64,000 bases of DNA from assembly GCA_035943635.1 (NCBI GenBank), contig DASZBX010000023.1, positions 1 to 64,000 of the forward strand, in the 5' to 3' direction. Positions 23,927-31,853 of the stretch are shown one piece after another; position 1 is the stretch's first letter; each line of letters opens with the position of its first letter. The position numbers and the translations under genes are program-made. The notes beneath the pieces were generated by a model that had not been told where the DNA came from, searched no databases, and was given only the letters and a program-made list of their open reading frames with translations. Origin of the DNA: DASZBX01 sp035943635. GTDB taxonomy: Bacteria > Actinomycetota > Actinomycetes > Streptomycetales > Catenulisporaceae.

Positions 23927-24955
23927 ATGACCACGGCTGCGGCCGGGTCGCCGGACGGGTCCGGCGTGCCCGGCGGCGGGTCCGGCGCCGCGGCCGGGTA
24001 CGGGTTCCGGCACGAGGCGATGTTCTACGCCGGCGGCGCGCAGTTCCGCCGCGGCGTGTCGGCCTTCGTCCGGGAGGGCCTGAGCGCGGGCGAGCCGGTG
24101 ATGGCGGCCGTGGTCGGCGACCGGGCCCGGACGCTGCGCGAGGAGCTCGGCGCCGACGCGGCCGCGGTGACCTTCGTGGACATGGCCGAGCTCGGCCGCA
24201 ACCCGGCCCGGATCATCCCGGCCTGGCAGTCCTGGGTGGACGAGCACCAGGGCGGGGGCCGGCCGTTCCGCGCGGTCGGCGAGCCGTTCTGGGCCGGGCG
24301 CAGCGCCGCCGAGGCCAGCGAGTGCCGGCAGTACGACGCGCTGCTCGGCGCCGCCTTCGGGGCCGGCCCGGCCTGGCGGCTGCTGTGCCCGTACGACACC
24401 GAGAACCTGGGCGCCGAGGTGATCGCGCACGCCGCCCGCAGCCACCCGGTGCTGGTGCACCGCGGCGGGGTGCGGCTGCCGAACCCGGACTACCGGCGGC
24501 CCGGTTCGCCGCTGGAGGCGCTGTCGGCCGAACCGCTGCCGGAACCGGCCGGCAAGGCGCTGGAGACCTTCTTCGACCGCGAGGACCTGGCCCGGGTCCG
24601 GCAGATCGTCGGCGACTGGGCCACCCTGGCCGGGCTGGACACCGGGCGCGTCAAGGACCTGATCCTGGCGATGAACGAACTGGCCTGCAACAGCATCCAG
24701 TACGGCGGCGGCGACGGCGTGCTGCGATTGTGGGAGGAACGCGGCGTGCTGGTCGGCGAGGTGCGCGACCGCGGGGTGATCCGCGATCCGCTGGTCGGCC
24801 GGCGCCAGCCCACCGGCAGTGCGCAGGGCGGCGCGGGCCTGTGGATCGTCAACCAGGTCTGCGACCTGGTCCAGTTGCGCTCGGTGCCCGGCACCGGGGT
24901 CACGGTCCGGGTGCACGTGGTGCTGCCCGCCGACGGCGGCGCCCAGTTCGTCTGA
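23927..24955 (+). CDS. MEDS-domain sensor with RsbW-like ATPase domain
   Basis: The 342-aa protein has a MEDS (DcmR-sensory) domain at about residues 25-185 (FRHEAMFYAGGAQFRRGVSA; AAVTFVDMAELG), then an anti-sigma-type HATPase_c_2 domain at about 225-340 (LILAMNELACNSIQYGGG; VRDRG; GGAGLWIVNQVCDLV). This fusion is common in actinobacteria. It is thought to act as a signal-controlled anti-sigma kinase or STAS-targeting kinase. The ATG at 23927 has GAGGTG upstream. It could interact with either STAS protein in this window; no partner gene is adjacent. Confidence 0.85.
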   Translation: MTTAAAGSPDGSGVPGGGSGAAAGYGFRHEAMFYAGGAQFRRGVSAFVREGLSAGEPVMAAVVGDRARTLREELGADAAAVTFVDMAELGRNPARIIPAWQSWVDEHQGGGRPFRAVGEPFWAGRSAAEASECRQYDALLGAAFGAGPAWRLLCPYDTENLGAEVIAHAARSHPVLVHRGGVRLPNPDYRRPGSPLEALSAEPLPEPAGKALETFFDREDLARVRQIVGDWATLAGLDTGRVKDLILAMNELACNSIQYGGGDGVLRLWEERGVLVGEVRDRGVIRDPLVGRRQPTGSAQGGAGLWIVNQVCDLVQLRSVPGTGVTVRVHVVLPADGGAQFV

Positions 24956-25218
24956 TCGCCTCCTCCGGCCGGTCCGGGATCCCCGGCGCCGCCGGGGATC
25001 CCGGAAGATCGAACCCTGCGGTGATCGATCGACCGGCGCGCAGCTGAACCGGCGCCGCCGAACCGCCCCAGCCCACCCGGCAACGCGCGGTGTCGCTGTG
25101 ATCTGCGATGCGTGGTGATCCCGGTTGGCCCGTTTCAACGGACGGCGCGCGGTTAACCGGGTGTGCCGGTCGACGATCAGCGGGCGGAATCCGGGAAGGC
25201 ACGAGACGAGGTGGACGG

Positions 25219-25704
25219 ATGATGGCCTGGGGCAGGCGTCAGCACGACGAGACGGTCGCACAGGAATTCCGGCGGGCGCTGCACCGCTCGGCCCAGGACC
25301 AGGTGGTCTCGGAGGCCGAACGGATGGTCCGGGACCTGTGGCTGGGCGAACTGACCCGGCTCAAGGCCCAGCTGAAGACCGAGTACACCCGGGCCCACGA
25401 CGCCCGCGCGCAGGCCTGGGCGGCCGTGCACGACTCCCGCCGGGCCGAGGATCCCCAGGCCCTGGCCGCGGCCCGGCGCGAGCTGGGCGAGACCGACGCG
25501 GACCTGTGCCGCTGCGCCGAGGCCGACCGGGTGCTGACCGAGATCGCGGCCGAGGAGCGCAACCTGATGGGCCTGGCCGACGACGAGGCCGACCTGGTCG
25601 CCACCGCCAACCGGATCCGGGTGGACAACGCCTGGCAGGAGATGCGGGCCGTGTGGGCCAAGCAGCCGGCCCAGGCCCGGGCTCGCGGCCTGATCGGGTT
25701 CTGA
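25219..25704 (+). CDS. Alpha-helical protein of unknown function (161 aa)
   Basis: This highly charged, Ala/Glu/Arg-rich protein is predicted almost entirely helical and probably coiled coil (RMVRDLWLGELTRLKAQLKT; ADLCRCAEADRVLTEIAAEE). It has no signal peptide or TM segment. Two adjacent ATGs (25219, 25222) follow GACGAGG. Its stop is 31 bases from a small one-TM gene on the same strand, suggesting co-transcription. I recognise no family. Confidence 0.6.
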   Translation: MMAWGRRQHDETVAQEFRRALHRSAQDQVVSEAERMVRDLWLGELTRLKAQLKTEYTRAHDARAQAWAAVHDSRRAEDPQALAAARRELGETDADLCRCAEADRVLTEIAAEERNLMGLADDEADLVATANRIRVDNAWQEMRAVWAKQPAQARARGLIGF

Positions 25705-25735
25705 TCCGCGCCGCACACCGATCGGAAGGACGGCC

Positions 25736-25939
25736 ATGGTCTTCGTCTGCTTACTCGTCCCCATCCTCCTGCTGGGGGCGCTGCTCGGCCTCGGCCGGTT
25801 CGAGGACCACCTCCTGCGAGGCCCCGCGCCCGGCGGCCGCGGCAGACCGCCGGCCGCGCTGCCGCCGACCGGGTGGTCCGAGCTCTCCGCTCTGGAGGGA
25901 GCAGCCGGCACCGCCGTCGTCCCGACGGGAACCGAGTGA
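25736..25939 (+). CDS. Small single-TM protein (67 aa)
   Basis: The N-terminal segment VFVCLLVPILLLGALLGLG is a clear TM helix or uncleaved signal anchor. The remaining ~45 residues are Pro/Gly-rich and polar. AAGGA precedes the ATG. It is likely co-transcribed with the helical protein gene upstream and ends near the convergent TetR gene. Function unknown. Confidence 0.55.
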   Translation: MVFVCLLVPILLLGALLGLGRFEDHLLRGPAPGGRGRPPAALPPTGWSELSALEGAAGTAVVPTGTE

Positions 25940-25976
25940 TGACGAACCAACGCGCCACCAGCCCGGGGCATTCTCG

Positions 25977-26576
25977 TCAGAGCGTGGTCGGCGGAGGTTG
26001 CGGCAGTGTGTGGGCGCCGTCGGGGCGCAGGCCGTCGAAGATGATCGCGAGGTATCGCTGCCACAGGTCTGGCGAGGCGTCCGGGAGATAGCTGGTCACG
26101 TAGTTCGGTGCGCACATCAGCAGGATGACGTCAGTGCCGGTGATGTCGGACCGGATCGCGCCGTGTTCCCGGGCCCGGTCGACCAACGCGTGGATGGTCT
26201 GAAACATCCTTGTGCGGGCCTGGACTACCGCGGGGATGCCGTCGCCGGCCTCTTGCAGGAACGACAGGTCACGCTGTCGACGCTGGTCCCCGGCGGCGGT
26301 GAGGAACGTCAACAGCGCGGCGCCGGGGTCGTCGGCGTCCATCAGCTGCTCGCCGACAGTGCCGAGGGCTTCGACGCGGTCCAGGACGATGGCGGCGATC
26401 AGGTCGTCCTTGGTGGGGAAGTGGCGGAACACGGTGCCCTTGCCGACGCCGGCGCGGCGGGCGACGTCGGCGACCGAGGCGTCCAGGCCTTGCTCGGCGA
26501 ACACGTCGGCCGCCGCGGCCAGCAGAAGGGCGCGGTTTCGGGCGGCGTCGGCGCGCAGCGGTCGGGACGTGGTCAC
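25977..26576 (-). CDS. TetR/AcrR-family repressor
   Basis: The 199-aa protein has an N-terminal TetR helix-turn-helix (about residues 12-58: LLLAAAADVFAEQGLDASVA, then GVGKGTVFRHFPTKDDLIAAI) and a variable ligand-binding half. It is divergent from the reductase gene and separated by about 97 bases holding two copies of a GACCG-N2-CGGTC palindrome, so self-regulation and control of the reductase are likely. The inducer is unknown. Confidence 0.9.
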   Translation of the reverse strand: MTTSRPLRADAARNRALLLAAAADVFAEQGLDASVADVARRAGVGKGTVFRHFPTKDDLIAAIVLDRVEALGTVGEQLMDADDPGAALLTFLTAAGDQRRQRDLSFLQEAGDGIPAVVQARTRMFQTIHALVDRAREHGAIRSDITGTDVILLMCAPNYVTSYLPDASPDLWQRYLAIIFDGLRPDGAHTLPQPPPTTL

Positions 26577-26595
26577 CGCGGCAGCCTATCAAGTT

Positions 26596-26654
26596 GACCG
26601 CGCGGTCCGCTTATCGCTAACCTCCGTTCCGGGGCGTAACATGACCGCCCGGTC
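26596..26654 (+). promoter_or_regulatory. Duplicated TetR operator between tetR and reductase
   Basis: GACCGCGCGGTC (26596-26607, perfect palindrome) and GACCGCCCGGTC (26643-26654, one central mismatch) are each followed by CCG(C/T)TTATC, so two 21-base direct repeats lie 47 bases apart. TTGACC at 26594 with TAACCT 18 bases later could be the reductase promoter, overlapped by the first site. Confidence 0.6.
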
Positions 26655-26673
26655 CGTTTATCCTGGAGGGGTT

Positions 26674-27657
26674 TTGAGCAACCGAGGATCGATGAAAGCC
26701 GTCGTCGCCACCGCCTACGGGCCGCCGGAACAGTACACGGTGGCCCACGTGCCGGTTCCGCGGCCCGGACCCGGGCAGATCCAGGTGAGGATCGCCGCGG
26801 CGGCGATCAATCCCGCCGACGTACTCCTGCCCGGCGGCGAGCTCGGCGAGGCCGTCGCAGTGCAGTTCCCGCACATCCCCGGCAACGACTTCGCCGGGAC
26901 CGTCACCGAGGTCGGCGCCGATATCGTCGCCTACCGGGTCGGCGACGAGGTGTTCGGCGTGGCCATACCCAGGGTGCTCCGGGCGATGGCCGGCAGGAGA
27001 CCGTCGGTCGGCACCGGCTCGCTGGCCGAGTACGCCGTCGTCGAGGCCGACACCGCGCTGGTGGCGCACCGGCCGGCCGCACTGCCGGTCCAGGACGCGG
27101 CGGCGCTGGCCACTGCGGGTCTGACCGCCCTGGCCATCGCGAAGACCGCGAACGTCCAGCCCGGCGAACGGGTGCTGGTGGTCGGGGCGACCGGCGGGGT
27201 CGGCACAGCCCTGATTCCCCTGCTCGTCGCCGCGCAGGCCCATGTGACCGCAACGGCGACCGATGCCGACGCCGACGTACTGCGCGAACTGGGCGCAGCG
27301 GACATCATCGGGTATCAGGAGGCAGATTACCCGGCCGGCCTCGACGTCGCAGTCAACGCCGTCCTCGCGGGCGACCACCTGTCCGGCCTCGCCGCGGCGT
27401 TGAGGCCTGGCGGGCGCCTGCTCACGATCACCTACCCGGTTCCGACGCCGGAGTCGATCGGCCGCGACGACGTCGGACTGCACTTCGTCCTCGACCTGGA
27501 CGGCGACCTCGGCGGCATGCGTGAAGTCGGCGAAGCAGCCGTGCGCCGGGAACTGCGCGCCACGATCGGGCGCCGGTACCGGCTTGAGGAGGGTCCGCAG
27601 GCGTGCGCCGATTTCGCCCGCTTGCACACCACGGGCAAGCTCGTCGTCACGATGTAG
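26674..27657 (+). CDS. NAD(P)-dependent MDR oxidoreductase (quinone reductase-like)
   Basis: The ~327-aa protein has an N-terminal GroES-like domain (KAVVATAYGPPEQYTV; INPADVLLPGGELG; FPHIPGNDFAGTV) and a Rossmann domain with VLVVGATGGVGTALIPLL. There are no zinc-ligand cysteines, matching quinone oxidoreductase-like MDR proteins. A TTG at 26674 follows GGAGGGG; an ATG at 26692 is an alternative that removes six residues. The divergent TetR gene and duplicated operator suggest induction by the substrate, perhaps an electrophile or quinone. Substrate not determined. Confidence 0.85.
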   Translation: MSNRGSMKAVVATAYGPPEQYTVAHVPVPRPGPGQIQVRIAAAAINPADVLLPGGELGEAVAVQFPHIPGNDFAGTVTEVGADIVAYRVGDEVFGVAIPRVLRAMAGRRPSVGTGSLAEYAVVEADTALVAHRPAALPVQDAAALATAGLTALAIAKTANVQPGERVLVVGATGGVGTALIPLLVAAQAHVTATATDADADVLRELGAADIIGYQEADYPAGLDVAVNAVLAGDHLSGLAAALRPGGRLLTITYPVPTPESIGRDDVGLHFVLDLDGDLGGMREVGEAAVRRELRATIGRRYRLEEGPQACADFARLHTTGKLVVTM

Positions 27658-27751
27658 CCCCGGCGAGGCGGCAAGCGTCGCAAGACTCGTGGACAGGTCG
27701 GTTTGTCCTGACCGGAAACGGTTATCCGACTTGCCCACTAGGAGGTGCCGA

Positions 27752-29308
27752 ATGTCACAGAGTGGTGATGTCGCCGCCGGCGCGACAACTGGCAGAACCA
27801 TACGCACACTGATCCCGGCCCGGGTCGACCGACTCCCGTGGTCCGGATTCCACACCAGGCTCGTGATCGCGCTCGGCGTCGCGTGGATCCTGGACGGCCT
27901 GGAGATCACCGTCGCCAGTGCGATGGCGGGCGTGCTGAACACCAGCTCGACGCTGAACATGTCGTCCACCGCGGTCGGCGCGATCGCCACCGTGTACCTG
28001 GCCGGGGAGGTCGTCGGCGCACTGGTCTTCGGCCGGCTCTCGGACCGGCTCGGCCGGCGCAAGCTGTTCATGATCACCCTGGGCATCTACCTGGTCGGCA
28101 GCGGCCTGACCGCGCTGACCTTCGGCGCCGGCACCGGGTGGGTGTTGTTCCTCTACTTCACCCGGTTCGTGGCCGGCACCGGCATCGGCGGCGAGTACGC
28201 CGCGATCAACTCCGCGATCGGCGAGATGATCCCGGCCCGCCACCGCGGTCAGGTGGACATCGCCGTCAACGGCACCTACTGGGCCGGCGCGGTCCTGGGC
28301 ACCCTCGGCTCGCTGCTGTTCCTCAACGTCGTGCCCGAGCACCTCGGCTGGCGGCTCGGCTTCCTGCTCGGGCCGGTGCTGGCCGTGGTGATCCTGGCCG
28401 TGCGCCGCAACCTGCCGGAAAGCCCGCGCTGGCAGGTGATGCACGACCGCCCGGACGAGGCCGAGGCGACGATCGGCGAGATCGAACGCGAGGTGGCCGA
28501 CAGCGGCCGCGAGGTCACCGCGGTCGACGAGGACCAGGCGATGGAGATCACGCCGCAGCCCCCGGCCGGCTACCTGACCCTGATCAAGGTGCTGTTCTCC
28601 AGCTACCCCGGCCGCTCCACCCTCGGCGCGACCCTGATGATCAGCCAGTCGTTCCTGTACAACTCGATCTTCTTCACCTACACCCTCGTGCTGACCAAGT
28701 TCTACGGGGTCAAGTCCAACGCCGCGCCCTGGTTCCTGATCGCCTTCGCGGCCGGCAACCTGATCGGCCCGTTCACCCTGGGCCGGCTGTTCGACACGAT
28801 CGGGCGCAAGAAGATGATCGCCGGGACCTACCTGATCTCCGGCGTGCTGCTCGCGGTCACCGCCCAGCTGTTCGAGTCCGGCGACCTGACCGCGCTGACC
28901 CAGACCCTGGCCTGGTGCGTGATCTTCTTCTTCGCCTCCAGCGGCGCGAGCGCGGCCTACCTGACCGTCAGCGAGATCTTCCCGCTGGAGGTCCGGGCCC
29001 AGGCGATCGCGGTGTTCTTCGCCATCGCCCAGGGCTTCGGGGCCCTGGGCCCGGTGCTCTACGGCCACCTGATCGGCGACGGCCACGACCCGCACAAGCT
29101 GTTCATCGGCTACCTGATCGGCGCCGGGGTGATGATGGTCGGCGGGATCTGCGAGATCGTGCTCGGCGTGTCGGCCGAGGGCAAGGGCCTGGAGTCGATC
29201 GCCAAGCCGCTGTCCGCGATCCGCAAGACCGGTTCGGGCCTCGGCGCCGCGATGTCGGGCAAGACCGGTACGCCGCCGCGGCCGGCCCGGGCCGACGGGT
29301 TGCGCTGA
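27752..29308 (+). CDS. MFS metabolite/sugar-porter-like transporter
   Basis: The 518-aa protein has about 12 TM helices and the two MFS motif A copies, GRLSDRLGRRKLF and GRLFDTIGRKKMI. The motif PESPRW after TM6 and a cytosolic loop rich in Glu mark the sugar/aromatic-acid symporter branch. AGGAGGT precedes the ATG at 27752. It is 94 bases after the reductase on the same strand, so it may share regulation. A strong bipartite hairpin with TTTT follows. Substrate unknown. Confidence 0.87.
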   Translation: MSQSGDVAAGATTGRTIRTLIPARVDRLPWSGFHTRLVIALGVAWILDGLEITVASAMAGVLNTSSTLNMSSTAVGAIATVYLAGEVVGALVFGRLSDRLGRRKLFMITLGIYLVGSGLTALTFGAGTGWVLFLYFTRFVAGTGIGGEYAAINSAIGEMIPARHRGQVDIAVNGTYWAGAVLGTLGSLLFLNVVPEHLGWRLGFLLGPVLAVVILAVRRNLPESPRWQVMHDRPDEAEATIGEIEREVADSGREVTAVDEDQAMEITPQPPAGYLTLIKVLFSSYPGRSTLGATLMISQSFLYNSIFFTYTLVLTKFYGVKSNAAPWFLIAFAAGNLIGPFTLGRLFDTIGRKKMIAGTYLISGVLLAVTAQLFESGDLTALTQTLAWCVIFFFASSGASAAYLTVSEIFPLEVRAQAIAVFFAIAQGFGALGPVLYGHLIGDGHDPHKLFIGYLIGAGVMMVGGICEIVLGVSAEGKGLESIAKPLSAIRKTGSGLGAAMSGKTGTPPRPARADGLR

Positions 29309-29623
29309 CCGGCGCCGCGGTTACCGCACTCGCACGTCCACGGTGTGTGACACGCCCGGGCGGAAGCAGGACCACACCGAGGTCCTGGCTCCGCCCGGGC
29401 GTTTTCGCGCAGATCACGGAGTCGGTTGCCCGGAGATTACTCAGATGTTAGCGAAATGACTACGGCCCGTAGAAGACTCGTAGATCGGAAGGGCCGCTGA
29501 TTTCGCCAGCACAGTGCCGTGCTGCGCCCCCTTCTCGCAGCTGCGTGGCGGGCGCGCCTTGTCGACGCCGCCCGGAACCCGCGCTGCGCACCATTTGGCA
29601 CTGTTGATTGATGGGGGAAGACC
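29309..29623. other. Intergenic region between MFS and ParB-like genes
   Basis: 315 bases. The first third holds the terminator at 29353-29401. The rest has no convincing ORF and should contain the promoter of the ParB-like gene, with GGGGGAAG as its ribosome site. Confidence 0.5.
29353..29401 (+). terminator. Bipartite Rho-independent-type terminator
   Basis: A 12-bp outer stem (CGCCCGGGCGGA/TCCGCCCGGGCG) encloses an inner AGGACC/GGTCCT stem and is followed by TTTT, 44 bases after the MFS stop. Confidence 0.75.
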
Positions 29624-30757
29624 ATGATGAGGCCGTTTTCCGAACGCGCGGACCAGTCCGATCCGCAAGCCCGCCCGCAGCCGGTCCCGACCGCCCGGCT
29701 GCAACCGGCCGACTCGCCCCGGCTGGCCGGGGTCAACGCCGAGCACGTGCGCCACCTGGCCGGGGTGGCGGCCGGGCTGCCGCCGATCCTGGTGCACCGC
29801 CGGACGATGCGGGTCATCGACGGGATGCACCGGCTGCAGGCCGCGAAGCTGCGCGGGGCGACCGAGATCGAGGCGGTGTTCTTCGACGGGGACGAGAGCG
29901 AGGCGTTCATCCGGGCGGTCAAGGAGAACACCGCGCACGGCCTGCCGCTCTCGCTGACCGAGCGCAAGGCCGCCGCGCTGCGGATCCTCAAGACCCACCC
30001 GGACTGGTCCGACCGCTCGATCGGGCAGGTGGTGCGGCTCTCGCCGAAGACCGTGGGCGCGATCCGGCACGACCGAAGCGCGGGCATCCCCGCGGTGCGC
30101 ACCCGGCTGGGCCGGGACGGTCGGCAGCGGCGCCTGCGCGAGGCCAACGCCGCGCGCAGCGCGGGCAACGGCGCCGGGACCAGCCCGAGCCCGCGCGCGA
30201 CCGCGGCCGCCGGCCCGGCCGCGGGCGCCGAGCGGATGGTGCTGAACCCCGGCCGCACGCAGCGCGAAGTGGTCGTGACCATGACCCCGACCGCCGCGGC
30301 CCAACTGGTGCGCCGCCAGCCGGTCCGCTACGTGCCCGGCCCGGCTCCCGCGCCCGCCGCCCGCGCCACGTACCCCGGCGGCCCGGCCGGACTGGTCCCG
30401 CGCCAGGCGGCCCGGTCGGTGGCCCGGCAGCCGAGCGGCGGCCCGCAGCCGCGGACCGGTTCGTCCCGGGACGTGCACGCGCTGATGCAGATCCTGTCCC
30501 GCGACCCCTCGCTGCGGCTGAACGACAGCGGCCGCGACCTGCTGCGCTGCCTGATCACCCGCGCGGTCGAGCCGGGGGACTGGGACGAGCTGGCCGCGGC
30601 CGTGCCGCCGCACTGCGCGGAGGCGGTGATGGAGCTGGCGACCGCCTACGCGCGGGCGTGGGCGGACCTGGCCGAGCAGATGGAGCGCACCTCCCGCGGG
30701 GCCAGGTCCGCGGCCGGGGCGGCCGGCCTGCTGGGCGCGCCCTCGCGCACTGCGTGA
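29624..30757 (+). CDS. ParB-like DNA-binding regulator, StrR/NovG-like
   Basis: The 377-aa protein has a ParB N-terminal nuclease-like fold (about residues 25-95: LPPILVHRRTMRVIDGMHRL; EIEAVFFDGDESEAFI) and a helix-turn-helix (WSDRSIGQVVRLSPKTVGAIR). The spacing and wording of these motifs match the StrR/NovG/Bbr pathway-specific activators of antibiotic clusters better than chromosome-partition ParB. A long Pro/Ala/Arg-rich linker precedes a helical C-terminal domain (about 280-360). No biosynthetic cluster or ParA lies nearby, so it is an orphan in this window. Confidence 0.75.
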   Translation: MMRPFSERADQSDPQARPQPVPTARLQPADSPRLAGVNAEHVRHLAGVAAGLPPILVHRRTMRVIDGMHRLQAAKLRGATEIEAVFFDGDESEAFIRAVKENTAHGLPLSLTERKAAALRILKTHPDWSDRSIGQVVRLSPKTVGAIRHDRSAGIPAVRTRLGRDGRQRRLREANAARSAGNGAGTSPSPRATAAAGPAAGAERMVLNPGRTQREVVVTMTPTAAAQLVRRQPVRYVPGPAPAPAARATYPGGPAGLVPRQAARSVARQPSGGPQPRTGSSRDVHALMQILSRDPSLRLNDSGRDLLRCLITRAVEPGDWDELAAAVPPHCAEAVMELATAYARAWADLAEQMERTSRGARSAAGAAGLLGAPSRTA

Positions 30758-30837
30758 ACGGCCGCGGCCGGGCGGCCACGAAAGCGTGATCGCCCGGCCG
30801 GGTGATTGAGCATGCGTATTACTGGGGAGCCGACAGA

Positions 30838-31374
30838 TCAAGGCGCGCCGGACCGTGCGGCCCGGTCAGCCGGGAAGGTGGGCAGGGTGACCGAGACGAC
30901 CAGCCCGGGGTTGGCCGCCTCCAGCCCGTTGATCGCCTCGAACCGCAGGTTATTCGCGCCGGTGTAGTCGAGCGTCGGGCCCTCGATGTCGAAGTCCAGG
31001 TGGGTGACCCCGAGGCTGGTGATCACCACCTGGTAGGCGGCCTGCAGACTGGCTTCGGTGGTGCAGGCCTGGGCCAGTTCGGTGCCGTCGGCGCCGCCGA
31101 AGGAGACGATCGGGGTCGCGCCGCCGGCCTTCGCCGCCGCGATGTCCCCGCTGATCGTCGGGTCGTTGTTCACCGGCAGGGTGTCGCCCCAGATCGGACT
31201 GCACCCGGCGGCCACCACGAACGCCGTGGTGTAGGTCTTCAGGCCCGCCTTGGCCGCGCTCAGCAGCATGCCCTCCTCGTTGTTGGTCATGTCCACGTAG
31301 GCGGATTCTCCTTCGGCGATCACGGCAGGTACGGCCGCGTCCCGGCCTGAACGGACGCGGCGCACCCGGTGCAT
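30838..31374 (-). pseudogene. GH18 chitinase catalytic-domain remnant
   Basis: The 178-aa frame aligns by eye with the first half of a GH18 chitinase: YVDMTNNEEGM, TAFVVAAGCSPIWGDTLPVN, IVSFGGADGTELAQ and the catalytic core LDFDIEG with the acid/base Glu131. It lacks a signal peptide, a carbohydrate-binding module, and everything after VSVTLPTFP (including the Met-Thr-Met-Asp-Tyr motif expected next). The first ~25 residues are unrelated. It is truncated at both ends and very likely inactive. A DasR-like site (31404-31415) still lies upstream. Confidence 0.7.
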
Positions 31375-31403
31375 CGCCGGGCACCGTGTACGTGGAAGGA
31401 CAA

Positions 31404-31415
31404 TGGTCTAGTCCA
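31404..31415 (-). promoter_or_regulatory. DasR-responsive-element-like site (TGGTCTAG-type)
   Basis: TGGTCTAGTCCA, set in AATGGTCTAGTCCAAT, differs by one base from the TGGTCTAGACCA core found before chitinase and N-acetylglucosamine genes in Streptomyces. It lies 30 bases upstream of the GH18 remnant's first ATG. Confidence 0.6.
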
Positions 31416-31452
31416 ATGCCGCTGTCAAGCCCGACCGCGCGGCCGGACCGCT

Positions 31453-31489
31453 GTTACCGGACGGTCACACGTGGTTACCGAACCGTGAC
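31453..31489 (+). promoter_or_regulatory. Four helically phased GTNAC boxes
   Basis: GTTAC, GTCAC, GTTAC and GTGAC begin at 31453, 31464, 31474 and 31485, with spacings of 11, 10 and 11 bases. This places them on one DNA face. OmpR-family regulators such as MtrA and GlnR bind direct repeats of this kind. It sits between the chitinase remnant and the small membrane protein gene. Confidence 0.5.
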
Positions 31490-31592
31490 AACCTTCGGCC
31501 CGATCCGACAGTTAGTCAGTCCGAGCAGCCGATCCGAGGCCTGACCGCGCGGCGGTCGTCGACAACCGATGACGTCAGACAGGGGTACCGCC

Positions 31593-31835
31593 ATGCCGAA
31601 AACCGCCCGCACTGGTACGGACCGGAAACCGGAGACCCTGGACGCGGGCACACCGCTGCCCGCGCCGCGCTCCTGGTTCTACTGGTCCTGCGTCGTCGGC
31701 GCGATGGCCGCGGCGGTGGTCGTGATCGTGGCCAGCCTGGTCTGCGCCGCGCTGACCGGCAGCATGGCGCCCGCCTCCGTCCGTGGCGGCTCCATCGGCA
31801 TCTCGCCGACCGCCGCGGCGGACGAGAACCGCTGA
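31593..31835 (+). CDS. Small single-TM protein (80 aa)
   Basis: From the ATG at 31593 (AGGGG upstream) the product has a polar, Thr/Lys-rich leader and one TM helix (about residues 36-60: SCVVGAMAAAVVVIVASLVC), then a Ser/Gly tail. No family recognised. The phased GTNAC boxes about 100 bases upstream may control it. Its stop is 19 bases from the convergent giant gene. Confidence 0.55.
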   Translation: MPKTARTGTDRKPETLDAGTPLPAPRSWFYWSCVVGAMAAAVVVIVASLVCAALTGSMAPASVRGGSIGISPTAAADENR

Positions 31836-31853
31836 CAGGCCAACCGATCCGCG

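Noticed and set aside
29624..30757. Chromosome or plasmid partition ParB with a replication origin nearby
   Set aside because: There is no ParA and no parS-like repeat cluster, and the motifs fit the StrR-type regulators better.
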